From contig JALPQD010000004.1 of NCBI GenBank assembly GCA_023101885.1, positions 9,805,688 to 9,869,687 of the forward strand: 64,000 nt of DNA. Direction: 5' to 3'. How positions within the stretch are numbered: the stretch's first letter is position 1; every line of letters starts with the position of its first letter. The position numbers were made by a program, and so were the translations under genes. The stretch is from Typhlomys cinereus (lineage: Eukaryota; Chordata; Mammalia; Rodentia; Platacanthomyidae). The notes beneath the pieces were generated by a model that made no database searches, was not told the DNA's origin, and saw nothing but the letters and a program-made list of their open reading frames with translations. This document shows, one piece after another, positions 12,272 to 23,339 of this stretch.

Positions 12272-13400
12272 CCATTAAGTGGGTTTGGAACTAGGGAGTA
12301 CATACAGCATCCCACTTAAATGACATATTCAAAGGTAAATCTTAGTAATACCCACTGTAATCACACAGGATTATAAATAGGAGGGAAAGGGAGTAAAGAC
12401 CTCAAAAGAAAGGAGATAGGGTATCTATCATGCTTCAATAGAGAAAATAGGCCACGGTCATGTATTGCATGTAAATAATAAGATGCCTGGTGCCACTTAT
12501 TCTCACTTCCCTTCCTGATCACTTGGGACTGAACAGGTTTGATCTCACCAATCAGGGACGATATAGAGACTGGCAGATAGACGGTAACCATCCAGCAAAA
12601 GGGACACTGATCCCCATACACACATTGCTGTTTCTTATTGCTCTTCTTCCATTTACCTTCAAGTCTACTCTTATGTTAAGATCTTCATTTAAACAATCTT
12701 TCATCTTTGGTCAGGAGGTGACCTTCGATACCAATTGGGATGCAGCCAAGGGCAGTGCAAGAAAAGCAAAACTGAAAACAACAACAAACCATAATTCAGA
12801 ACACCAAAGACCCTACATTATTCACCTGGCATCAGACCAGCCAAATCTCTCCCCATTCTAAAGCTCAGGGAACCTTGTGGAAGAAGGGGTAGCAAGATTG
12901 TAAGAGCCTAAAGATGGGGAGCACCAACAATATGCAAGATGCTCTACACAAGTTAGAGCTGCAGCAGCTAGAAATGGACTTTGCCTGACCTGCACAATGG
13001 CCGACATGTCAACGACTCCCCAAAGTCTAGCATGGATCATAGGGGAGAAGACTCCAGGCGGTGGGATCCTTAGAGGCAAGGGATTAAACACTCAGAATAG
13101 AGTTCCCATGCTAACAGGGAGCTCAAGAAGGGGTTCCTGGCTATACCACTGAGTCCTGAACCCTCATAGGGTGGAAGACTCAGGGGGAGGTTTGGCATTT
13201 ATATAAATGGATGCTTCATCCAGGGGATGGGAGGGAGGAAGTGGGAGACATCAGGAGAGGGAGGGAGGGAGGTGAAAGAAAGGGGAGGGGAGAGGGAAGA
13301 GTGCAATGGGAGATGACTGGGTTGGGGAGGGGGGAGGGAGAGGATGGGGGCACCTATTGAGCTTATATGATTAGGAAAAAGTAAAATATGGGAGAAAAAA
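12272..13400 (+). mobile_element. L1 3' end, 5'-truncated
   Basis: It begins with the terminal ORF2/3'UTR junction (gggagtacatac near 12295) and continues through the full 3'UTR. Landmarks are 'gaacaggtttgatctcaccaa' near 12531, 'acatgtcaacgact' near 13003, and a long purine tract at 13220-13350. An A-rich tail follows. It is colinear with the copies at 1.46 and 60.9 kb. No coding sequence survives. Confidence 0.88.
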
Positions 13401-13802
13401 TTTGTAGCCAAAAAGTTTCAAAAAAGGTTGAACACTATATATAAATTAATTATATGTAAAAACAGAAGAGAAAATCTATTAAAATATTGCACTATTTCAA
13501 ATTTGTAGGTCCCAAAGAACCTAGAAATTACCAGTCAACTCTCTGAACTAGTCTTTCTCTAAATTAGGGCTCTGTAGAGAGAATGTTGACAAACATTTTG
13601 AAGCTTGTGGGCAAAATAGTCCTCTGGCAACTACTAACTTATCCTACTATACTATGAAGACAGTTCCATGCATTTCCAAAAAAGGGAAGAAACCCGTTTT
13701 AGTAAATTTTTTGCATAGAGTTTGGAATTGGAATTATTATGTAACTTTGCTATGGAGAATTTCCAGATTTTTATTAATCATTACATGCATGAAAGTCACT
13801 AT
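13401..13802. other. unassigned intergenic DNA
   Basis: Nothing recognised; AT-rich flank of the L1. Confidence 0.4.
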
Positions 13803-14090
13803 CGTAGTTACTTTCTTTTGTTGCTCCTATGAGGCAATAGTTACATATAACATAAGGGAGAAATAGGTATTTATTTGGTTAACAATTACAGAGGGGCAGG
13901 AATCACAGAGAAGAAGAAATGGTTGAAGGAAAAAGCAAGAGGTCTGGTTCAGGGCAGAAAGACCATGCTTTCCTCCATCAAGCCTTCACTTTCCAAAGAT
14001 GCCACAACTTTTTCAAATATCAATACCAACTAAGGATGCAAACACAGAAGAGTCTGTAGGGAGACTCACAGTCAAACCATGACAATTACT
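13803..14090 (+). repeat. rodent interspersed repeat (URR1-like)
   Basis: 'tagttactttcttttgttgctcc', 'aattacagaggggcagga', and an end 'gtagggagactcacagtcaaaccatgaca' match the order of the copy at 4170. Confidence 0.6.
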
Positions 14091-15896
14091 TTAGTTCATA
14101 GAATCTGCAAGGTAAATGATGGGCTGATCTGACATTGTGTCTTGTATGATACACCTTCCCTAATTACTCATTCCCTCACTCTTACTGAAATGCCACATCC
14201 AGAAACAATGACATTTCTCCATGCTCTTCTTTTCTCCTTTTTTCCTCCACTTACAATACTTGGTGTATTTCACTCATTTATTTGTCATTTTATATAATTT
14301 TCTCGAATTTACAATTAGAATATTGTCTTTTTAGCATATTAAATCTAATACCTATATATACTCTTAGTGTGTGCCTATTTAATAAATATCTGTATAATGA
14401 GTAGGTCATGACTTGTAATGTAAACCATGCAACAAAATAAGTAACAATAATACCTGATAAAGGGCTTATCCTATTTCAATGTATCTGTTTCAAGAACACA
14501 CATGGTATTGTGCATTTATTTCTACCATGAGGATATATAGCAAAATATGAGCAAGCAAAAGTAAACAAAATGTTTTGAATTCATGTTTGATTTCAAGTTT
14601 CAAGCTAATTATATAGGTGCAGTATGAGTTTGTCAACAATTATGAGTTGAGATTCTAAGATTCAACAGAGTATTGAGATTCTACGTGTCTAGGAACATGG
14701 ATGCAAGCACAGGCATAAGAATAGGTGTTGATTAAAAGCAGATACTTCCAATTCTCGTGGGCAGTATCATCCTTGTTGTTAGTATTTTATTAGAATTGGA
14801 AAGACATTTAGATGGTATAAAGTTTAAATCACAATATACATCAACTATGAAAAAGGAAAAGGGGTAAGATACATTAAAATAATATTAAAAGAGGTCAATT
14901 ATTAAAATTGTGCAGTCGAAGTCATGCTTCCTGAACAATATAGAATATAGACGTCTGAAACCTTGCAAGGAAATGGATCTTGCTTATAGCATAGTTTCTA
15001 TGAGAATAACATCCAAGTACTAAACTATTTATATAAAAGGGAACACTTAAAATATAGCTCTTTCATAAACTGGATCCTGCCTGCCTGTGGTCTTCTCTCT
15101 CAGAGAGTATGATTTGGCTACAAGAAGCATGTTCACCATTCTTGGATCTTAGTGTAGTTACTGAGCCAAAGATACTTACAAAGGAAAGGAAAGAAGAAAA
15201 AAAAAACATGAGCTCTGAGATGGCATACGAAATGCCATCTGAGTACCTTACAGAGACTGAAGTGAACCAAAAAAGAGAAAATTCTGATATTTATATTTTC
15301 TTTCCTCCTGACTTTCAAATGCATAAATTCCTTTCTCCTTTTGGGAGCTATTTTATCAAGATTTAGCAAAAATGACCCCACACAGACCTAATTCCAATCC
15401 TTGGGCAGCTAATGAAAGTTTCACAGGCAATTTATGCACTCCTTCCCTTGACTTCTGAGGCATGATTTTCCCTACTACCTGCCAGTTCCTGGAAGTCCAG
15501 GAAAGTATTCGGTTCCATATTTGTCAGTAGCCGCTAGAAATGTGTCAGTTTTGGATAACACATTTCCCTGATTCAATATGTACATGAATCTGAAGATAAA
15601 TTTCTACTTATATCATAGTTGTTTCTTATTTCTCAGTAAATCCAGATCATATGTTTGTCATTTTAATGGTTTTAACATGTTGGTTCCAGATACACATCAT
15701 GTATTTTAGAAGTGTTTATATGATGTTACTGATAATGATAAAAATTTTTAAAAAGTAAACATTCATAAATATCTTTGACTGTTTATTTAAACAATGCATT
15801 AAAGGGTTAGTCATTTAGGAAAGGGTGTCTACTCCTCTTCATGCTTGAATTGTCCTTTGTAGTATTTTGGCCTATCTTAAAACTGAGCTCATTACA
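14091..15896. other. unassigned intergenic DNA
   Basis: AT-rich, no family recognised. The frames around 15109-15381 lie on a purine/pyrimidine-skewed stretch and are not supported as coding. Confidence 0.45.
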
Positions 15897-15990
15897 GATT
15901 TACAGTTACAGTTTCCACCTCACCATGGTCCTGGCATTAATTAGAAGGTAGGTCCTACTATTACTGGGAGTATATTCTTTTTTCCTTTGA
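15897..15990 (+). repeat. 94-base direct repeat, copy 1 (donor)
   Basis: Starts gatttacagttacag and ends ttcctttga. It is base-for-base identical to 16339-16432, 442 bases downstream. Its surroundings are not L1, so this is probably the original copy. Confidence 0.9.
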
Positions 15991-16338
15991 CAAGTCATTA
16001 AAATACACTTTTAGACTTTTAAATTTTGTCCAATGCACATGTTTACACGGCATCACATAATCTCAAAAGAAAGACAATGTTTAAAGTTAAATCAATCCTT
16101 TTTTTCTTGTATATAATCCAAAGCTGTCTCTTGTAAGAGACCATATTTTCTAATCACTTATGTGAACCTTTTTTCTATTCTTTGACAGTCTTGTACATAT
16201 ATACAATTAAGTCATTTCACCATCTATGTTACCCAATCCCTTTCCCCTCTTTTTTTCAATGAAAACCTTCTTTCATTTTTTTAATTTTAATTTTTTTTCT
16301 AGTTTTACCATCTATTTGCCAGTCCCTATATCCTCCCT

Positions 16339-16432
16339 GATTTACAGTTACAGTTTCCACCTCACCATGGTCCTGGCATTAATTAGAAGGTAGGTCCTAC
16401 TATTACTGGGAGTATATTCTTTTTTCCTTTGA
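16339..16432 (+). repeat. 94-base direct repeat, copy 2 (inserted in L1 3'UTR)
   Basis: Other L1 copies read ccctgattggtgagatc here. In this copy the 94 bases sit between ccctga and the ggtgagatc side. The donor also begins with gatt, so a four-base microhomology marks the left junction. Confidence 0.85.
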
Positions 16433-18683
16433 ACAGGTGAGATCAAACCTGTTCAGTCCCAAGTGACCAGGAAGGGAAGTGAGAATGAGCTGCACCAGAT
16501 GTCTCACTACTTACATGCAACATATGACTGTGGCCTACTTTCTCTACTGAAGCATGAACCCTATCTCCTTTCTTTTGAGACCCTTACTCCCCTTCTACAG
16601 TAGATATTTCAGAGATTTACCTTTGAATATATCATTAAGTAAGTTTGGAACGAGGATTCACTTATTAGGGAGTACATATGGTATCTAACTTTCTGTGTCT
16701 GGGATACTTCACTCGATATAATTTTTTTCTAATTCCATCCATTTCCCAGCAAATTTCATTAATTCACCTTATTTGATGGCTGAATAGTATTCCATTGTGT
16801 AAATGTACCACATTTTCATTATCCATTTGCCAACTGTTGAGCAGTTGGGTTGACTAACTTTGCTATTGTAAATATTGCTGCTATGAACATGGTTGTGCCC
16901 TCATCACTCCAGTGAATTGCTGCACTATGGGGGATTATTCCCAGTAGTAGTATAGCAGGGTCATATGGCATTTAAATCTTCAAATTCTTTAAAAATCGCC
17001 AGACTGATCACCAGATTGGTTGTATAAGCCTGCATTTCCACCAGCAATATAGGAGAGTTCCCTTCTCTATATATCCTTTCCAGCAATTGGTGTTGTTTGT
17101 ATCGTGGATTTTTGCCATCCTGACCAGGGTAAGATATTTTAGAGTAGTTTTGATTGCCTTTTCCATGACAGGTAGGAATGTGTAGCATTTTTTAAGGTAT
17201 TGGTTAGTTATTTCAATTTTTGTTCCTGAAAAAGTTTCTTTTGAGTCCCAAGGCCCATTTTCTAATTGGGCGATTTATCTCCTTGGTGTTTTTTTTTTTA
17301 AGTTCTTTGTGCACTCTGGATAATAGAGCTCTCTCTATCAAATAGAGTTTCTGTTTTGGTCATATCTGCTTGGGGTGCTCTATCAATGGCTAGTGAAGAT
17401 TTTCTCCCATTCTGTGGATTGCCTTTTTTGCTCAGTTTACAATCTCTTTAGATGTGCCTACCTTTTGTGGTAAGATGTGTTTCCGAAAGGCAGCAGATGG
17501 ATGGGTTGTGATTTCTAATCCATGCTTGTAACCTGTGTTTTTTGATTGGTGAGTTAATTCCATTTACATGTAGGGTTATAATGGAGAAATTACTTTTTAT
17601 CCCTGATATTTTTGGGTTTAGTGGCTTTCATAGTTATTTACTTGTAGGTTGTGGTAGTATTATACTTCTCATCTGTCCTTCTGGATATGCTTGTTCTTTT
17701 CTTCAAGCTTGAATATCTTTTCTAGAAATATTTTGAAGGCCTGATTTTGTGGTCATGTAAGCCTTCAAGTTGTCTTTATGGTGGAAAACTTTTCTTTCAC
17801 CCTCAATCATGACTGATAGTTTTGATGGGTATATCAGCCTGGGTTGACATTTATGCTTATTTAATACTTGAAGTACGTCTCTCCAAGCTCTTCTGGCTTT
17901 TACTATTTTCATTGAAAAATCATTCATTATTTTAATTGGTTTAACTTTAAAAATGAGCTTTTTTTCTTAAACTCTCAGCATATTCTCTTTGTCTTGAATG
18001 TGTAGTGTTTTGACTATTATTTGTTATGGTGAGTTTCTGTTTTGGTCATATCTGCTTGGGGTGCAGTATGCCTCTTGTATTTGGATGGACTTCTCTTTCT
18101 TTAGAAAGAAAAGTTTTCCTTTACGATAATTTGAAATTTTTCCTCAGGTGTGGTACTTTGATATTCTTGTTCTGGTATTCCATTAAGGTACATGTTAGGC
18201 TTCTTCAAGGTGTCCCATAACTTTTGAATATTCTTCTCAAGTATCTTTTTGGCTTTAACAACCTCTTTGATTGAACTGGTTAGTTCTTCCACTTTGTCTT
18301 CAAGATCTGCTATTCTATTTTCTGCTTCATTAGTTCTGCTGCTAAGACTCTCTGTTGGTTCTGGGTTGAAGATAGCTTGTCTTTTAGTTTGAATTTAATC
18401 TCTGCTTCAGACTGTTTTAACTGCTCTATACCTATTTTTGTTTCTTCAACTGCTTTTTTCATCTCCTCCAAGTGCCTGTTGTGTTCCTGTTCAAAGTGGT
18501 TGATGCAGTTATTTAACTCTCCTGGATTTCCTCTTTCATTGTTTTGATCACAGTAAAGATCATAGTAAAGAAAATCATTATCTTGGATATGGCTTTTTTG
18601 GCTATTTTCTGTGAGTTTGTTCTGGTTGTTATGAATTTGTCCATTATTTTGGGGTTGATTCTTTTGGTAGGAGATTTGTTGTC

Positions 18684-18769
18684 TTTTTTTTTTTTTTTTA
18701 AGTTCTTTGTGCACTCTGGATAATAGAGCTCTATCAAATATGTGGCTAGTGAAGATTTTCTCCCATTCT
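18684..18769 (-). repeat. ORF2-derived patch inside L1 ORF1
   Basis: A T-run followed by aagttctttgtgcactctgg and ending gattttctcccattct copies the ORF2 segment at about 17290-17413, but sits at the start of ORF1. The reciprocal 34-base ORF1 string (18031-18064) lies inside ORF2 at 17345-17378. Confidence 0.8.
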
Positions 18770-19250
18770 CGTGGATTTGCACTGTGACCTGGGCATTTTT
18801 ATTTTATCTCTTATGATCTTCTGTTTGTTTCTCTGTGTGGTTGGCTGAACTGAATTAGACAGTATTACTACACTTGAGCAGTTATTGCTAGTGTTTGCCT
18901 TGAGTTGGGTATGCTTGTCTGGTATTGGTGTTATTTGATAGATGAGGATAATGGACTGTTAGTACATCAATTAAAAAAGGTTTAGGAGACAAGGACTGAA
19001 GATTAGTATGATAGTGCACTTTTTAGGTTTACTTTCTTTGTGACATGTGAGGGTGAATGGTAGAGTCCCTGAAGTTGTATGGGTTTTTGGGTGGCTCTAT
19101 GGAAATGTTAAAGTACAGTGACTAACAATTGAGAGTAACAGAATGGTAAAAAGGGTTTACTTATCTCCCACATGTGAGATGATTTTAGATGTACTCAGAC
19201 AACTAAACCTAGCCATTTGCTTGGGTTTTCTCTGGACGCTGTTGAATTCT

Positions 19251-19615
19251 GAGGAGCAAGGAGTCTTCCAGGTTCTGGAGCAGAAAAGGTCCACTGGATG
19301 AGGAGCAGGGAGTCTTCCTGGGTTGGGAGCAGAAAGGCCGACTGGCTAGTGGGGCACTCAGATGACCTGGGGCCTGGTGTGTAGCCGCTAGGGGCCTTAC
19401 CAGAGGAGCAAGGAGTCTGCGGTTCAGAGCAGAAAGGTAGACTGGCTAGTGGGGTGTGTCAATGACCTGGGGCCTGTGGTGTGGTTTAGGGCTTTCCTCA
19501 GGAGCAGAAAGGATGACTGTCTAGTGGGGTGTGCAGATGACCTGAGGCTTGAGGTATAGTCTAGGGGCCTTACCTGAGGAGCAGGTAATTTGCTGAGGTC
19601 CAGAGCAGAAAGCTC
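19251..19615 (-). promoter_or_regulatory. L1 5'UTR tandem repeats, about 100-base type
   Basis: Units begin gaggagca at 19251, 19300, 19403 and 19576, with a degraded start near 19501. They share 'gagcagaaagg', 'actggctagtggggtg', 'gatgacctggggcctg' and 'taggggccttac'. Their position immediately 5' of ORF1 fits L1 promoter monomers. They are unrelated by eye to the 245-base monomers at 38.5 kb. Confidence 0.65.
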
Positions 19616-19724
19616 TGCTTTTCTTAAAGAACAGTCGAAGAACCAAAATCCTTACTTTAATGTGCTTCAAATTGAAAACAAGTAAATGGAGTAAAAACAA
19701 TGGGCTACTAAAAGACTCATGCCT

Positions 19725-20095
19725 GGCCCAAAGACTCATGGTGTGCCCAAAGATGTGTTTATTCTCAGAACCATAGAAATACATTATGTCATCTAGTAAC
19801 AGAGATTTTGCAGATGTGGATAAATTAAAGACTTAGAGATACAGAGATTATCCTGGATTATTTAGGTGTAATTATGAGGTAAGATACTGGTAGCTTTATA
19901 AATGGAGGAAGTGGCATACAAAATTTGAGCAGTTTTCCCCAAAGACTTCAGAAAGGAATGTGACATGCCAATACCTTTATTTTATTTCACTGAGATTTGT
20001 GATTGACTTTGAGGACCAGGAAATGCAAAACAGTAAATTGGTGTCATTTTAAGCCTTATTCTTGGTAATTTATTACAACAAAAAGGGGAACTATC
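19725..20095 (+). repeat. ancient mammalian interspersed repeat, class unsure
   Basis: 'acagagattatcctggattatttagg', 'gaggaccaggaaatgc' and 'ttttaagccttattcttggtaatttattacaacaa' recall an old placental repeat ending 'ttttaagccac...ggtaatttgttacagcagc', as in MLT1-like or DNA elements. It is too decayed to classify. Confidence 0.4.
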
Positions 20096-20175
20096 ATAGA
20101 GGAGTTGGGGGAGGACTTGTGATCACTAGAAGGGAATATGATGCTAATATAAAATATTATTTTTAAACAGCACAA

Positions 20176-20600
20176 ATATGATGTTCATCTGTATAACATG
20201 TATTTATGTACATAAATCTTTGTCTGTATGTGCATGATATATATTCATCTTGTATGCTCATGTATTTATGTTTTCACCACAAAAATCATGTCTTCATGTG
20301 CATGTGTGTATGTGTTCATCTCATGGCATCATATCTGTATGTGCACATATATGTGTATGAGTTTACTTCACAGCATCATGTTTGTGTGTGTGTCTATGTA
20401 TGTATGTATGTATTTATGCATGTACGTAAAATATATGTATATATTCCCCTCATGATATCTTGTCCCCTCCTTATATCTTATTACATGGATACATGGATAC
20501 TTTCTACTCATGGCATTATGTCTTTATGCACATATATGCATGTACCTTTATTATGGGATGTCTATATGAATGTAGATATAAATATACATGCCACAAATTA
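20176..20600 (+). repeat. degenerate minisatellite, about 60-base unit
   Basis: Variants of 'tcatggcatcatatctgtatgtgcacatatatg' recur at about 20322, 20372, 20450 and 20507, mixed with TATG microsatellite runs. The lack of stops over 132 codons follows from the repeat and is not coding evidence. Confidence 0.55.
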
Positions 20601-20836
20601 CTGAGTATTGTAAGATATGTTAATTTTTTGTTTTAGAATATTTTAGGCTAGAAAATAAAGTAAAATATAAATCATATTTATACAAATAGTGTGATTTAGA
20701 ACTTTGTCACATGACTAAATGTCTATAACAGATATTCTGTCAGGAATGTAGAAAGCTGCTATAATCTACAAAGCACTATATAAACACTTTCTGCTTGGAT
20801 AATATTAAAAAGTAAATATGTATTTTCATGGCCTGA

Positions 20837-20880
20837 GCTTTACTCCCATAATTTTTACTCCCATAATTTTTACTCCCTAT
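20837..20880 (+). repeat. 16-17 base short tandem repeat
   Basis: About two and a half copies of tttttactcccataa directly adjacent. Confidence 0.8.
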
Positions 20881-20969
20881 AGGCAAATGAATGACTTCAA
20901 AATGCCAAAGCAAAACACAGTTTGCTAAACAATGGAAAACAATGAATTCTGAATGGATAATATTTAAGC

Positions 20970-21113
20970 TAGACCTGATGACTTATAGTTATGCAAGTCT
21001 GACACTTGAGATACTAATGCAGAAGTATTTCTTTGAATTTGAGGTCAGGCCATCCTCAGCTATATTAAGTTCCAGGAGAGCCTGGACTATAGAGTGAGAC
21101 CGTGTCTCACAAC
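20970..21113 (+). repeat. B1 SINE
   Basis: 'tttgaatttgaggtcaggcc', 'ttccaggagagcctgg' and 'actatagagtgagaccgtgtctc' match the 3' half of B1. The 5' half is decayed. Confidence 0.7.
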
Positions 21114-21662
21114 TCTTTAACATCATTTAATTAGAATCTGTATAATTTGCTATAAAGGATGTTTCAGTGAAATCAGAACTATTATTTATGATTCTCATTT
21201 CTCCCTTCTGTTATGTTTTCTTTATTTCTAAGTCATAAAAAATTCATAAAAAATCATTAAATGCTTATTTTGAGTAATATTGGGTCATAATAACTGTATA
21301 ATGACTGATAAATGTGTTAATATTGCTAAACAACTATATTTAAACTATGATAATGGCAACACAATTGAATGAAGCTAAATTATTGATTTCTGTTCATTCT
21401 TTTATAAATTCATTGCTTTTATACAAATCATACAAATTCATTAAAATTTGATAGAATGAAAGAATACAAAGTAAATAAAGGAAATCATTTTGAATGTTAG
21501 CTAACTGCATGCTATGAAGTGCATATATATATATAAGTTGAAAAATGACAAAAGTATTATATGAGGTATTTTGAATTTTATTTTGAATTTTAATGTGTTT
21601 AAATATAACAGATGATTGATAAACACTAAAATTGAAATCAATGCTGATGTTTGGCACATTTG
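21114..21662. other. unassigned AT-rich DNA
   Basis: Very AT-rich, no repeat family or exon recognised. Confidence 0.45.
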
Positions 21663-21745
21663 TTATATTTTCATCACTCTGACAAAATAGCATACAGGAG
21701 AAGTTGAAAGGAGGAAAAGTTTATTTTAGTACTATGGACACTGTT
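21663..21745 (+). repeat. rodent interspersed repeat fragment (URR1-like)
   Basis: 'atcactctgacaaaatagcatacaggagaagttgaaaggaggaaaagtttatttt' parallels the first 80 bases of the copies at 4170 and 53497. The remainder is not recognisable. Confidence 0.4.
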
Positions 21746-22136
21746 GGGGCCGAAAAACAATCAGCAGTCTCATTAACCTGTAAAAGTTGCCATATTATCA
21801 ATTACCTTATGCCAATTACCATAACAAGAACTGACCATCAGTGCAATAGTAGCATGAATGTCCAGAGGGAAACTAATAGATTTCTGATCAGATTCTCCTA
21901 TGTAAAATGGATATAAATTATCCATTGTTCAGTCCACACTTCTACCTTCTTCCCATAAATCACTCCTTAACTGTCTGCTATCAGATGAACTGCCATATTT
22001 TTGTTATTATAGTCCTCATATTCAATTAACATTTATTTTATTTAATTATGGCCACATATGGTGCAACAGGAATGATATTTAATATTCAAATATGCCAAGG
22101 AAATTTAAATTGCTTGCTTTTTAATTTCTTTTTCAT

Positions 22137-22605
22137 TATTTTTTATTAATAAATTTATTAAATTGACCTTTTTATATACATATTCTTGCCTCTCTTGTTC
22201 CCCTTCCCTTCCTTCTTCCTTTCTCTACCAGTTCCAACCCATCTCACCCTCCCTCTTATTCCTACTTGGGCCCAATCTACTCTCTTCTTTTCTCTTGTCC
22301 TTTGGTTTTATGGATTCTGGGGTTTCCCTCTGTATATTTTGTCTTCATGGGGATTCAGGCTTCTATAGCAGACAGACAGACCCTTCTTTGGGCAGCCCAC
22401 TGATATGAGTGCTCCCCTGCCTCTCTCTAACCCTTTTCCCCTAAGGATCATACTGCCTGAAACTATTCCTCCTAAGATCTGTGCTAGTCCATGGCGACAT
22501 GCTAACATGTTCACCACTGTGCAGGTCTGATGAGATCAAGTCCCATTGCTGTGAGTTCCAAAAGGAAGAAAGGGTTTTATTTTCTCCATCATTGCTATCA
22601 CTTAT
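22137..22605 (-). mobile_element. L1 3'UTR fragment
   Basis: A T-rich tail, pyrimidine tract (22190-22300), then 'ggggattcaggcttct', 'cccactgatatgagtgctcccc' and 'tgatgagatcaagtccca' run parallel with 29103-29520. The 5' limit is near 22605, where ancient L1 sequence begins. Confidence 0.8.
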
Positions 22606-22654
22606 CATGGTAATGTGGGGGGAATTGAGTGTCAAACTAAATGTGAGACATCTC

Positions 22655-23335
22655 ATGTGACTATAATTTGCATTTCCATGATTATTAGTGACACTGAGTA
22701 CTTTGTATACATATCTGTTGGCTATTTTATGTGGTTATTAGGAAATGTCTGTTTAGGTTCATGGACTGTATTAACATTAGGTCATTTGACTTTTGCTGCT
22801 GCGGTTTTGCCGTTCCTTGTCTACCCTGGATCTCATACTTTTGTCAGATGCACAGTTCACCAACAATTGTTCTCTATCTGCACACTGTATATGTACTTCA
22901 CAGTTGTTTTCAGCCTGTGTGTTGCATTAATTTTCTGCAATTGAATTCAATGCTGCACAGAAGCACTCCATTGTGATACAATTTCATCTGCCTGTTTTTG
23001 GTTTTTGTCACATTTGCTTCTGGGGTTTCATTCCCAAAGATATTAATTGCTATTTCTCTATGTTTCCTTCTTGTATAGACAATTTTATGGTTTTATGGAT
23101 TCCACTTATTTTTCCAATTCTTGTGTTGATTTTTGTATATTATAAGAGAGACCTGGTCTAATTACATCCTTACACATCTTTAGTAAGAACCTATCCAATC
23201 TCCTATATGTATCCAATGTCCTTAGTCCCAGCGTTAAAATCAGTTTTCTTTACATGTATGGGTTTTCACCTAAGATCTGTGTTTTATTATACTGCCTTTA
23301 TGTTTTTATTTCATTACTTAGCTTTTGTTCCTAGT
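22655..23335 (-). mobile_element. ancient L1 ORF2 C-terminal relic
   Basis: The plus strand reads 'aatttgcatttccatgattattag', 'tatctgttggctatttt', 'ttttggtttttgtcacatttgcttctggggt' and 'tccaattcttgtgttgattttt', the order found in the ORF2 C-terminus and 3' region of old placental L1s. Every frame is broken. Confidence 0.7.
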
Positions 23336-23339
23336 TAAC

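Larger units (their letters stand above)
16272..19615 (-). mobile_element. L1 relic, deleted and rearranged
   Basis: A minus-strand L1 whose 3' end stops early: a T-rich tract (16272-16304) abuts 'ttaccatctatttgccag', which lies mid-3'UTR in other copies. The order is 3'UTR, ORF2 C-terminal region (about 16600-17450), then a jump straight to the endonuclease start (about 17455), so roughly the whole reverse transcriptase is missing. ORF1 follows (about 17700-18680; coiled-coil frame ending near 18714) and a 5' region with repeats to 19615. It carries a 94-base insertion at 16339-16432 and two patches copied between ORF1 and ORF2. No intact frame remains. Confidence 0.85.

Noticed and set aside
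15109..15381. Pair of overlapping frames of 82-85 codons
   Set aside because: Purine-skewed stretch; no conserved motif, splice context or repeat of the frame elsewhere.
20206..20604. 132-codon open frame
   Set aside because: Lies entirely in a degenerate tandem repeat; low-complexity composition explains the lack of stops.
22615..22976. Hydrophobic frames resembling small membrane proteins
   Set aside because: They overlap ancient L1 ORF2 read on the opposite strand, with matching L1 landmarks.
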